Origin: JAEHCY01 sp964519095
GTDB lineage: Bacteria; Pseudomonadota; Gammaproteobacteria; Chromatiales; Chromatiaceae
Direction: 5' to 3'
NCBI GenBank assembly: GCA_964519095.1
Contig: CAZFHV010000073.1
Span: 1-15,200, forward strand
DNA: 15,200 nucleotides
The notes below the pieces were generated by a model that was not told the DNA's origin, ran no database searches, and saw only the letters and a program-made list of their open reading frames with translations. Positions 7,324 to 14,192 of the stretch are shown in pieces (the stretch's first letter is position 1; each line of letters starts with the position of its first letter). The translations under genes were made by a program, and so were the position numbers.

Positions 7324-8408
7324 AGGGGCTCTTGTTCCGGAAGGCTGCGCAGCCAGTCGCTATAGTCGGGGACCACTTCGGACGCCGCTAGTGTAGCCAA
7401 GGGATGGGGGTGCAGGCCCCAGCGACGCCAGTGGTGGGGCCCGCGGGCCACATACCCCTGGCCCGCGCCAAGGGGAGCGGTGCGGGCGGGATCGCTGGCG
7501 CCGAACCAGCCGAAGGTGGGCTTCCCCAGCAGCCAGGCCAGGTGCAGGGGCGCGCTGTCGGGCCCCCCGTAGGCCCGGCAGCGCCGCAGCAGCGCCAGCA
7601 TCTCGGGGACGTTGGTCTCCGGCGCCCAGAGCACCTCGCTCCCGAGGGCCTGGCGCCAGGCACCGAGACGGCTGCGCTCGGCGGGGCCCCAGAGCATCAG
7701 GCAGCGGTAACCCGCCTGGGCCGCGACCTCGGTCAGCACCCTCACCTGCTCCGCGGGCCACACGCGGGTGGGCCAGCCGGCGCCGAGGCCGAAGATCAGG
7801 GTGCGCTCGCCCAGTCCCTGGCCCTGCCACCAGGCGGCGATGCTTGCCTCGGCGGTTGGAGAGCGCGGAAGCCTGGCGTGCGGTTGTTGGGGTGGGTCCA
7901 GACCGAGGGCCGTCAGCAGGTAGAGGGTGCGCTGGGCCAGGTGGGTGAGGCCCTTGGGAACCCGAATCGGGCGGTTGGTGAAGAGGGGGGCCAGCTCGCG
8001 GGACTCCAGGGGCCCGGGAGCAAAACCCACCCGCTCGGGGATGCGGGCCAGGAAGGGCAGCAGGGCACTCACGCTGAGACCTTGGGGGTCCAGGGCGATC
8101 TGGTAGCCCACCGCCCGGATCTCCCGGACCAGACGGATGAGACCCCCAAGACTGCGGTCGCGGTCCCGCCAGAGATGGCGTCGGTCCAGCTCGGCGAGTC
8201 CTTCCAGCACGGGGGCCGCCCCCTCACCCACCACCCAGCCCAGGAAGGCGTGGGGAAGGGCCTCCCGCAGGGCGAACAGCAGGGGCAAGCTGAGGGCCGT
8301 ATCCCCCAGTGCACTGAGCCGCACGATGAGGATGCGCGGCGCGCCCGGCACGGGCTGGGGCGAGCTCAGGTGCGCTCCCCCCGCGGGATCGCCCAGGGCC
8401 CGAGCCAC
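7320..8408 (-). CDS. Heptosyltransferase-like glycosyltransferase, family GT9 (WaaC/WaaF type)
   Basis: A 362-residue GT-B enzyme. The N-terminal ILIVRLSALGDTALSLPL (residues 26-43) is the standard opening of LPS heptosyltransferases. DPQGL follows in the N-domain. In the C-domain come GLGAGWPTRVWP and the donor-site block YGGPDSAPLHLAWLLGKPT followed by FGASDP. These enzymes add L-glycero-D-manno-heptose (or a related sugar) from an ADP-sugar to the LPS core at the cytoplasmic membrane face. Which core position it modifies cannot be told. It is the first gene of the minus-strand operon and overlaps the DUF6165 gene by 4 nt. Starts: GTG 8408 gives a 25-residue leader; GTG 8351 starts 5 residues before the core and is plausible; a CTG at 8369 follows GGGGGAG at a 5-nt spacing. 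None is decisive. Confidence 0.88.
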   Translation of the reverse strand: MARALGDPAGGAHLSSPQPVPGAPRILIVRLSALGDTALSLPLLFALREALPHAFLGWVVGEGAAPVLEGLAELDRRHLWRDRDRSLGGLIRLVREIRAVGYQIALDPQGLSVSALLPFLARIPERVGFAPGPLESRELAPLFTNRPIRVPKGLTHLAQRTLYLLTALGLDPPQQPHARLPRSPTAEASIAAWWQGQGLGERTLIFGLGAGWPTRVWPAEQVRVLTEVAAQAGYRCLMLWGPAERSRLGAWRQALGSEVLWAPETNVPEMLALLRRCRAYGGPDSAPLHLAWLLGKPTFGWFGASDPARTAPLGAGQGYVARGPHHWRRWGLHPHPLATLAASEVVPDYSDWLRSLPEQEPL

Positions 8409-8529
8409 CCCGGCGTCGCTGTCAGCCGCCTCGACACGCCCCCTCGATCCCCCCTGCTGGCCAGAAGACCGCGGCCCGATCGCCGCTCCCGCCCCGAGCC
8501 CTGGTCCCGCCCCGGCCCGGAGAGGCTCT

Positions 8530-8590
8530 ATTGTAGGCCGAGTGTCCTGGCCAGCGGCCCCCCAGGACAGGTCGACCCCCGTGCTAGAAT
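8530..8590. promoter_or_regulatory. Divergent promoter region with a perfect inverted repeat (candidate operator)
   Basis: The spacer between the divergent GT9 and ArnT-like genes contains TGTCCTGG (8543-8550) and its exact reverse complement CCAGGACA (8562-8569), separated by 11 nt. On the plus strand TAGAAT (8585-8590) is a good -10 box, and AGGACA (8564-8569), inside the repeat, could be its -35 with a short 15-nt spacer. On the minus strand TACAAT (reverse complement of 8530-8535) is a good -10 with no clear -35. The arrangement suits a dimeric regulator controlling both operons, but no regulator gene is nearby and the promoters are read by eye. Confidence 0.35.
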
Positions 8591-8629
8591 CCGGCGCCGA
8601 ACCCCTCGGCCACCCGGTGTGAGTCCCTT

Positions 8630-10189
8630 ATGCGATGGCCTCCGTCCCCTGGCACGAGCGCCGGGGCTCATCTGCTCTATGCCTGGCTCGGCGTCGCGGT
8701 GCTCGGCGGCTTCTTCTACAACCTGGGGGCGGTGCCGCTGTTCGACCTCGATGAGGGCGCCTTCAGCCAGGCGACCCGGGAGATGTTCCTGCGCCAGGAC
8801 TTCCTCTCCATCACTCTCAACGGCCAACCCCGCTTCGACAAGCCGATCCTGTTCCATTGGGTGCAGGCATCGAGCGTGGCCGCGCTGGGGTTCAGCGAGT
8901 GGGCGTTCCGGCTGCCCTCCGCCATTGCCGCCAGCCTCTGGATGGGGGTTGTCTGGTGGCTCGGCGGAAGGATGCTCAACGAGCGCGATGGGCTCCTCGC
9001 GGCGGTCCTCATGGCCTCCTCCCTGGCCGTCGCCCTCCTGGCGAGGCAGGCCATCGTCGACGCCCTGCTCAACCTCTGGCTGACCCTCAGCCTGCTCGCC
9101 CTCTTTCTCCATCTCCGGGAGGCGCAGACCAGCCCGCGCTGGCTCTATCTGGCGGCGCTGACGGCGGGGCTCGGGTTCCTCACCAAGGGACCGGTGGCCC
9201 TGGTGATCCCCGCCGGGGTCACGCTCCTCTACTTGGGCAGCCGGGGCGAGTGGCGCGCCTGGCTGCGGCTGGCGACCCACCCGGCGGCCTGGGGGATCTT
9301 CCTGCTGGTGGTCTTGCCCTGGTACCTGACGATCAGCCTGCGGGAAGGGGGAGCCTTTTTCGAAGGGTTTTTCCTTCGCCACAATCTGGGCCGCTACACC
9401 GACACCCTGGAGGGCCACGGCGGCGGCCTCTGGTACTACCTGCCGGTGGCCCTGGTGGCGGTGCTGCCCTATACCGTTCTTCTCTACAAGACCCTCGCCC
9501 AGGTCCCCCTGCTGCTCAGGGAGGACGCCGGCCGCTACCTCCTCTGCTGGTTCGGCTTCGTCTTCCTGTTCTTTTCGCTCTCCGCCACCCAGTTGCCCCA
9601 TTACCTGGTCTACGGACTGCCGGGGCTCTTTCTCCTGATGGCCCGCCAAGCGGACCAGCTCCGATCCCCCTTCTGGGCCCTCTTGCCCCCGGCGCTCCTG
9701 GTCTCTGGGCTGTTGCTCTTCCCCCTGGGGCTGGCGCTCGCGCTGCCCTACCTCACCAAGCCGCACCTCGCCGAGATGCTGGCGGGTGCACCCGAGCTGT
9801 TTTCCCCTGGCTACTACGGATGCGGCGGCCTGCTGCTCTTGCTCATCGGCTGGTTCTGCCGGCGCGAGGGACCACCCCTGATCCAGCGGCTCATCCTCAG
9901 CGGGGTGCTGACCAACCTCTTCATCGCCGGCTTCCTGCTGCCGGTGGTGGCCGAGGTCCAGCAGGCACCGATCCTCGAGGCCGCGCGCCTGGTCCGCTCC
10001 GATCCCCGCCCCCTGGTGATGTGGCGGCTGAACATGCCGAGCTTCAGCGTCTACAGCGAGCGGATCCTGGAGCGCCGAGACCCCAAGGGCGGCGAGCTGG
10101 TGCTGACCAAGGGCGTGCACCTCGCCGATCTGGGGGAGCACCGGCTGCTCTACCGCAAGCGGGGGATCGCTCTCGCGGAGAAGCTCTGA
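8630..10189 (+). CDS. ArnT-like polyprenyl-phosphate-sugar glycosyltransferase (GT83/PMT superfamily)
   Basis: A 519-residue multi-pass membrane protein with about ten or more hydrophobic segments. The signature of this superfamily is near the N-terminus after the first helix: FDLDEGAFSQATREM (38-52), with the acidic pair Asp41-Glu42 in the first periplasmic loop, then RFDKPILFHWVQ (68-79). Further family features are GFLTKGPVAL and LPWYL. ArnT-type enzymes take a sugar from undecaprenyl phosphate and transfer it to lipid A phosphate on the periplasmic side; other members glycosylate different lipids or proteins. ArnT itself is about 550 residues, and the soluble C-terminal part here is short. 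It starts at ATG 8630 with a weak GAG upstream. It heads a plus-strand run with LpxL- and WaaA-like genes, which supports a lipid A or LPS target. The sugar (aminoarabinose or another) is not determined; arn donor-synthesis genes are not in view. Confidence 0.85.
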   Translation: MRWPPSPGTSAGAHLLYAWLGVAVLGGFFYNLGAVPLFDLDEGAFSQATREMFLRQDFLSITLNGQPRFDKPILFHWVQASSVAALGFSEWAFRLPSAIAASLWMGVVWWLGGRMLNERDGLLAAVLMASSLAVALLARQAIVDALLNLWLTLSLLALFLHLREAQTSPRWLYLAALTAGLGFLTKGPVALVIPAGVTLLYLGSRGEWRAWLRLATHPAAWGIFLLVVLPWYLTISLREGGAFFEGFFLRHNLGRYTDTLEGHGGGLWYYLPVALVAVLPYTVLLYKTLAQVPLLLREDAGRYLLCWFGFVFLFFSLSATQLPHYLVYGLPGLFLLMARQADQLRSPFWALLPPALLVSGLLLFPLGLALALPYLTKPHLAEMLAGAPELFSPGYYGCGGLLLLLIGWFCRREGPPLIQRLILSGVLTNLFIAGFLLPVVAEVQQAPILEAARLVRSDPRPLVMWRLNMPSFSVYSERILERRDPKGGELVLTKGVHLADLGEHRLLYRKRGIALAEKL

Positions 10190-10232
10190 ATCGAGCCGCG
10201 GACCCCCTCCCAGCCACCCCACCTTCGAGCCC

Positions 10233-11162
10233 ATGAGCCATCCGCCCCGACACCGGCCCAAACCCCGCTGGCTCGTTTGGGCGGAGTTTCTGCCCGTGGC
10301 CCTGCTGGTGCCGTTCCTGCTGTTCCTGCCCCACCGTCTGGCCCTGTTCCTGGGCCGGGTCCTGGGCCTGGGGGCCTATTACCTCTTGCGGACCTACCGG
10401 GCAGTTGCCCACACCAACCTGGCCCTCGCCTTCGGCGACCGGCTCTCCGCGGAGGAGAGGCGCGGTTACGCCCGGGGGGCCTTCGTCAATGCCTTGCAGA
10501 CCTTCCTCGAGTTCGGCCTCACCTATCGCATGAGTCGCCGCGCCATCGCCCGCCTCACCCCGGGGGCGGCGGGCTACGAGGCCTTCAAGGCGGCCTTCGC
10601 CGAGGGGCGCGGGGTGCTCGCCGTCTCCGCCCATTTCGGCAACTGGTATTGGCCCGCCCTGTGCGCGGCGCTGGAAGGCTATCCGGTGAACCTGGTGGTG
10701 CGCCCCCTGGACAACCCCCTGCTGGATGGGCTGATGAACCGGGTGTTCCAGCACTGGGGGGTACGGGTCATCCCCCGCCGCCAGGCCATGGCCGCCGCGC
10801 GGGCGGCCCTGCGCCGGGGGGAGGTGGTGGCCCTGATGGTGGATCAGAACGCCGCCATCGGGGGCCGCTTCGTGCCCTTCTTCGGCGTGCCGGCCGCCAC
10901 CATGCGCGGGCTGCCAGTGCTGCGCGGTGCCACGGGGGCCGAGGTGGTGGGTATCTCCTGCGCCCGGGAGGGCGTGGCACACCGCGTCGCCCTGGATTGG
11001 CTCCGGGGGCTGCCCGCGGACGAGCCGGGCTGCCTGCTGGCGGTGCACCGCTACCTGGAGGGGGTGATCGAGGCCCACCCCGACCAGTATTTCTGGCTGC
11101 ACCCGCGCTGGAAGAAGCGCCCCCCGGGGGAGCCTTCCCTCTATCCGGGCTTGAGGATCTAA
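10233..11162 (+). CDS. LpxL/HtrB-type lipid A late acyltransferase with altered catalytic motif
   Basis: A 309-residue protein, the usual length for lipid A secondary acyltransferases, which add an acyl chain to the hydroxyl of a lipid A acyl chain at the inner membrane. One N-terminal anchor helix (about 16-37) is followed by the family blocks: SAHFGNW (132-138), RPLDNPLLD (157-165), MVDQNAAIGGRFVPFFG (202-218), and HPDQYFWLHPRWKKRPPGE near the end. The catalytic motif should read His-x4-Glu/Asp. Here His134 is present but the acidic position is Tyr139 (codon TAT at 10647-10649), followed by Trp. The rest is intact, so this is not a general decay. Either an alternative acid is used, the activity has changed, or the protein is inactive. 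It lies 43 nt after the ArnT-like gene and 6 nt before waaA. Confidence 0.88.
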   Translation: MSHPPRHRPKPRWLVWAEFLPVALLVPFLLFLPHRLALFLGRVLGLGAYYLLRTYRAVAHTNLALAFGDRLSAEERRGYARGAFVNALQTFLEFGLTYRMSRRAIARLTPGAAGYEAFKAAFAEGRGVLAVSAHFGNWYWPALCAALEGYPVNLVVRPLDNPLLDGLMNRVFQHWGVRVIPRRQAMAAARAALRRGEVVALMVDQNAAIGGRFVPFFGVPAATMRGLPVLRGATGAEVVGISCAREGVAHRVALDWLRGLPADEPGCLLAVHRYLEGVIEAHPDQYFWLHPRWKKRPPGEPSLYPGLRI

Positions 11163-11168
11163 GGGGCC

Positions 11169-12467
11169 ATGGCCCCCGCCGCACTGGTCTACGCCCTCGC
11201 CCTGGAGCTCGGGGTCTGGACGGCCCTGCTGCCCTGGTCCTTGGCCCGCGCCCTCACGGGACGGACCGGATGGGAGGAGGTCCGCGCCCGCATGGGCTGG
11301 TCGCCCCCAGGATTCGTGGCGGGGCGTCCGCGGGTGCTGGTCCACGCGGTGTCCGCCGGGGAGGTGGCCGCTGCGGAGCCGATCTTGCGGCTGTTGCTAG
11401 AAACCCGCCCCGGGGCAGAGGTCCTGCTCACCGCCGGCAACCGAACCGGCCTGGCGGCGGTGAGGGCCCTCACCGAGCGCCTGCCCGGCGTGCGGAGCGG
11501 CGGCCCCCTGCCCTGGGACCGGTCCTGGATGTGGCACCGCTGGCTGGGTGCCCTCCGGCCCGACCTGCTGGTGGTGATGGAGACGGAGCTCTGGCCGGGG
11601 CTCTTTCTCGCCTGCCGGCGCCTGGGCATCCCCTTGGCCCTGATCAACGGGCGGATCTACCCCCGCGACCTCCCCCGCTACCGCCTCGTCCGGGGTCTGA
11701 TGGCGCGGGTCCTCGCCTGCGCCGACCTGATCGGGGTGCAGGACGCCACAGAGGCGGCGCGCTTCCTCGCCCTTGGCGCCCCACCCGAGCGGCTGGTGGT
11801 GGGCGGCAACACCAAGCTCGACGCCCTCCCCGCCCCGGTCCCCCGGCCGCCGCCGGGCGAGGACGCCGAAGGCGGCCTGCTCCTGGTGGGCGGTAGCACC
11901 CACCCCCCGGAGGAGCGCTGGCTCCTGGGTGCCTTTGCCACCCTGGTCAGGGAATTTCCCGGCCTGCGGCTGGTGCTGGCACCCCGCCACCCGAGCCGTG
12001 CGGCGCGGATCGCGCGGGCCGCCACCGCCCGGGGCCTTCGCACCGAGCTCGAGTCGGCCTCCGCGGCCAGGGGGGACTGGGAGGTGCTGGTGGTGGATCG
12101 GATCGGTCGATTGCGCACCTGGTACGGGCGCGCCCACGCCGCCTTCGTGGGGGGCAGCCTGGTCCGGCGGGGCGGCCACAACATCCTCGAGCCCGCACTG
12201 GCCGGCTGCCCCATCCTGGTGGGTCCCCACACCGACCACTTCGCGGACCTGGTGGTGCGCTTTCGGGAAAACGATGCCCTGGTCCAGATCGAAGAACCGG
12301 CCCAGTTGGCCGGGGCGCTCCGGGACCTGCTGGGGGACGAGTCCCGGCGGCGGGGCCTCGCCGAGCGGGCCCTGAATCTGGTGGCGGAGGGCCGCGCGGC
12401 GGCCCGCACCTACCTGGCACAGCTCCTGGGCCTGTTGGCGGCGAACCCTGGGCCGCTGGGGCACTGA
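11169..12467 (+). CDS. waaA: 3-deoxy-D-manno-octulosonic acid (Kdo) transferase WaaA
   Basis: This 432-residue enzyme transfers Kdo from CMP-Kdo to lipid A precursor at the inner membrane. An N-terminal membrane anchor (about 5-25) precedes the GT30 blocks: VHAVSAGEV with the catalytic-type Glu65, DLLVVMETELWPGLF, INGRIYPRDL, VVGGNTKLDAL (for the usual GN.K.D), GGSTHPPEE, LAPRHPSRA, and AFVGGSLVRRGGHNILEPA with GPHTDHF. Every motif expected for WaaA is present and the length is typical (about 425). It begins at ATG 11169, 6 nt after the LpxL-like gene, so the two are very probably one transcript. Whether it adds one or two Kdo residues cannot be told from the sequence. Because Kdo transfer is normally essential, its presence indicates that the host makes Kdo-containing LPS. 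Confidence 0.96.
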   Translation: MAPAALVYALALELGVWTALLPWSLARALTGRTGWEEVRARMGWSPPGFVAGRPRVLVHAVSAGEVAAAEPILRLLLETRPGAEVLLTAGNRTGLAAVRALTERLPGVRSGGPLPWDRSWMWHRWLGALRPDLLVVMETELWPGLFLACRRLGIPLALINGRIYPRDLPRYRLVRGLMARVLACADLIGVQDATEAARFLALGAPPERLVVGGNTKLDALPAPVPRPPPGEDAEGGLLLVGGSTHPPEERWLLGAFATLVREFPGLRLVLAPRHPSRAARIARAATARGLRTELESASAARGDWEVLVVDRIGRLRTWYGRAHAAFVGGSLVRRGGHNILEPALAGCPILVGPHTDHFADLVVRFRENDALVQIEEPAQLAGALRDLLGDESRRRGLAERALNLVAEGRAAARTYLAQLLGLLAANPGPLGH

Positions 12468-12521
12468 GCCGGCCCAAAGCGCCCCGAAGATCGCCTTGCG
12501 TCCCGCCCCCCTGGTGCGCAC

Positions 12522-12540
12522 ACTGGGCGCCCCTCCCAGT
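12522..12540 (+). terminator. Possible hairpin after waaA
   Basis: ACTGGG (12522-12527) and CCCAGT (12535-12540) form a perfect 6-bp stem around a 7-nt loop, 54 nt after the waaA stop. There is no run of T after it, so it would be at best a weak intrinsic terminator. It lies directly before a possible small gene. Confidence 0.2.
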
Positions 12541-12565
12541 CGGCACCATCCCCTCCCCCAGCGCC

Positions 12566-12736
12566 ATGAGTCCCCCCGACACCCTGGCCCGCCTGCTGGC
12601 CGTCGGACTCGTCCTCGCGGTGCTGCTCAACGGCGCCGGCTTCTACCTCAAGCGCATCGGCGTGCTCGACCCGGCCATCTATGCTGACCGAGGAGGCCCG
12701 CGCCGCGACGAAGGCCCTGGCTGGCGGCGAGGGTGA
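12566..12736 (+). CDS. Possible small single-pass membrane protein, 56 residues
   Basis: ATG 12566 opens a 56-codon frame ending in TGA at 12734-12736. Residues about 7-28 form one hydrophobic helix (LARLLAVGLVLAVLLNGAGF), followed by YLKRIGVLDPAIY and then an Arg/Gly-rich end that looks much less protein-like. I do not recognise a family. The upstream sequence is C-rich and offers no clear ribosome binding site, which lowers confidence. The helix and the following ten residues look coding. The tail after residue 40 may be out of frame: in the +1 frame from 12681 the DNA reads MLTEEARAATKALAGGEGE, a plausible helix, so a frameshift or gene decay is possible. It lies 98 nt after waaA on the same strand and could be co-transcribed with it. 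Confidence 0.4.
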   Translation: MSPPDTLARLLAVGLVLAVLLNGAGFYLKRIGVLDPAIYADRGGPRRDEGPGWRRG

Positions 12737-13041
12737 ACACCTCCGCGCGCCGCTTGGCGGCCTCTGCGCGGGCACCGCGCCGACTCGAGTAGACCTTGGA
12801 CGGCGAAATCAAGCTGGGGATAGTGGATGCTGCCAATGTGATAGCGGGTCTGCGGCCCCGGGGCGGATGCCGTCACCGGGTGGCGCCCCCATTAGGATTC
12901 TGCAGAAATACCGACCGACCCCCGCGGCTCAGCCAGACCCGGCACAGCCTGTCGACCCATCCGAAGATTCCCCGGGCAACCGGCCCGGCACCCTCTGGGC
13001 GAAACCGTGTGGGCCTGGGCGAGGACTCGGTCATCTGCAAC

Positions 13042-13058
13042 CCCTCCCGATTGGAGGG
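13042..13058 (-). terminator. Possible hairpin, CCCTCC/GGAGGG
   Basis: CCCTCC (13042-13047) pairs perfectly with GGAGGG (13053-13058) around a 5-nt loop. It lies about 80 nt beyond the stop of the leftward Cys-rich gene. No T-run follows on either strand, so a terminator role is only possible. Confidence 0.2.
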
Positions 13059-13116
13059 TCGCCTTGGGCCCCGGCCTCAGCCCTCTTTGCCGCGGGCGGA
13101 AAGGCAGTGCTTGCGA

Positions 13117-13131
13117 GGGACCGAGGGTCCC
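13117..13131 (-). terminator. Possible hairpin at the end of the proC-yggT operon
   Basis: GGGACC (13117-13122) pairs with GGTCCC (13126-13131) around a 3-nt loop, ending 9 nt beyond the stop codon of the last minus-strand gene. The stem is strong and well placed for a terminator, but the following sequence is not U-rich. Confidence 0.3.
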
Positions 13132-13140
13132 CGCGGGAGC

Positions 13141-13620
13141 CTACCAGAGCCGTTTCCCCTCCTGCTGACGGCGCAGCAAGTCTTGTTGGAACTCGGGGGG
13201 GCCGTAGCCGTATACCTGCTGGTCCCTCTGGAACTGCCCCCCTTCGACCACCTGCTCGGTGTATACCAGGGGCCGGCCGTGCCGGCGGGAGAACTCCTGC
13301 AGCCAGTTCAGGGCGCGGGGAGGAATGCGCCGGCCCACCGGCACCGCCAGATCCACAGGGAAACCCTGCCACTCCATCTGGTTGAAGAGCACGATCACCC
13401 GCGCCTGGTCAGGCCTCATCCACTCCGGGAGGGGGCTGCCCTCCAGGATCCAGCCGCAGTTGAAGTTGTGGCAGGGATCGACGGGGCGGTTCGCGTAGTC
13501 GTCGCACCCCCGGCCGGTGCTGTGGGGACAGGGGTGGCCCGGATCGACGGGCACCCCCTTGATCACCATCTGTACCCAGCCGTCGCAGCAGCCGGTGCAG
13601 GGCTGACAGGCGCGGCTCAC
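13141..13620 (-). CDS. YkgJ-like CxxCxxCC cysteine-cluster protein
   Basis: A 159-residue protein with eight Cys in its first 55 residues. They include Cys5, 8, 11 and 12 (CQPCTGCC), then Cys31 (HPCPH), Cys39 (GCDDYANRP), Cys50 (DPC) and Cys55 (FNCGW). The CxxCxxCC start with later Cys in a .C..Y..RP..C pattern is the mark of the YkgJ/UPF0153-type putative zinc- or iron-binding proteins, whose function is poorly known. The remainder (about 56-159) has no recognised domain and ends in a Gln/Arg-rich tail. GTG 13620 is chosen because its GTGA overlaps the YggT stop and it starts four residues before the first Cys; an open frame upstream of it is the shadow of yggT. Many Gammaproteobacteria have yggU here instead. 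Translational coupling suggests co-expression with yggT and proC. Confidence 0.8.
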   Translation of the reverse strand: MSRACQPCTGCCDGWVQMVIKGVPVDPGHPCPHSTGRGCDDYANRPVDPCHNFNCGWILEGSPLPEWMRPDQARVIVLFNQMEWQGFPVDLAVPVGRRIPPRALNWLQEFSRRHGRPLVYTEQVVEGGQFQRDQQVYGYGPPEFQQDLLRRQQEGKRLW

Positions 13621-14192
13621 AGTGGGCTGCCGGTGAGGAGCTTGAGGGGCGGCAGGACCAGCATCTCCAGGAGCACCAGGCCGATCATCACCACCATGGG
13701 CGAGAGGTCGAGCCCGCCGATGGGCGGGATCAGGCGCTGGGCCGGGCGCAGCAGGGGGTCGGTGAGGCGGTTCAGCACCCCGGCAGCAGGGTGGAAGGGA
13801 TCGGGGTTGACCCAACTGAGGATGACGCGGATCAGGATGGCAAACAGGAAGATGTTGAGGGTGAGGGCGATCAACTCCGGGAGCGACCAGACCAGGGCCC
13901 CGAGGGGATGGGCAGCCTTGGTCAGGATCCAGACCACCAGGAACACCTCCAGGGACTTCACCAGCCAGGCCAGCACCAGGGAGGCGGTATCCAGGCCCCG
14001 GTAGCCGGGGATGAGCCGTCGCAGAGGCCGCAGCACCGGGCTGGTGAGCTTGACCACGAACTGGGAGAGGGGGTTGTAGAAGTCGGCCCGCACCAGTTGC
14101 AGCAGGAAGCGCAGCATCACCACCAGGGCGAACAGCCCCAGGAGGGTGTGGATCAGGAACACCGCGGGGGTGGTGAGGTAGCCGCTACTCAT
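13617..14192 (-). CDS. yggT: YggT family integral membrane protein
   Basis: A 191-residue protein made of two tandem YGGT units. Each unit is a hydrophobic helix followed by a similar block: RFLLQLVRADFYNPLSQFV through SPVLRPLRRLIPGYRGLD in the first (about 28-68), and RVILSWVNPDPFHPAAGVL through DPLLRPAQRLIPPIGGLD in the second (about 112-152). Four hydrophobic segments are evident. The family is linked to osmotic stress tolerance and, in other lineages, to membrane protein assembly or cell division; its exact role here is unknown. ATG 14192 overlaps the proC stop by 8 nt and is a better start than the in-frame one at 14240, which lies inside proC. The order yggS-proC-yggT is a conserved gammaproteobacterial arrangement. 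Confidence 0.93.
   Translation of the reverse strand: MSSGYLTTPAVFLIHTLLGLFALVVMLRFLLQLVRADFYNPLSQFVVKLTSPVLRPLRRLIPGYRGLDTASLVLAWLVKSLEVFLVVWILTKAAHPLGALVWSLPELIALTLNIFLFAILIRVILSWVNPDPFHPAAGVLNRLTDPLLRPAQRLIPPIGGLDLSPMVVMIGLVLLEMLVLPPLKLLTGSPL

Larger units (their letters stand above)
12737..13140. other. Unassigned convergent intergenic region
   Basis: About 400 nt lie between the rightward waaA end and the leftward Cys-rich gene end. No confident gene was found. On the minus strand, 12837 down to about 12690 has a coding-like patch, SPSKVYSSRRGARAEAAKRR with strong third-position GC, but it shifts frame against an adjacent plausible patch (HIGSIHYPQLDFAVQG). It could be a decayed gene fragment or chance in GC-rich DNA. 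Base composition is a little less GC-biased around 12800-12920. Two hairpins lie near the right end. Confidence 0.4.

Noticed and set aside
7404..9083. A 559-codon plus-strand open frame across the GT9 gene, the divergent spacer and the start of the ArnT-like gene
   Set aside because: It crosses two genes with strong family motifs and the promoter region, and its product has no recognisable domain.
8528..10261. A 577-codon open frame on the minus strand opposite the ArnT-like gene
   Set aside because: It is the antisense of a clear membrane-protein gene, and its product is an implausible Gln/Glu/Gly-rich sequence. Long antisense frames are expected at this GC content.
10044..12521. Large minus-strand frames (10044-11345 and 11397-12521) opposite lpxL- and waaA-like genes
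   Set aside because: They are shadows of well-supported genes; the translations are low-complexity Gly/Pro/Gln-rich and have no motifs.
12519..12540. Hairpin after waaA as a confident intrinsic terminator
   Set aside because: The stem is perfect but short and no T-run follows. Kept only as a low-confidence entry.
12796..14004. A 402-codon plus-strand frame covering the convergent region and the Cys-rich and yggT genes
   Set aside because: Most of it is antisense to two recognised genes, and its first part has no protein-like features.
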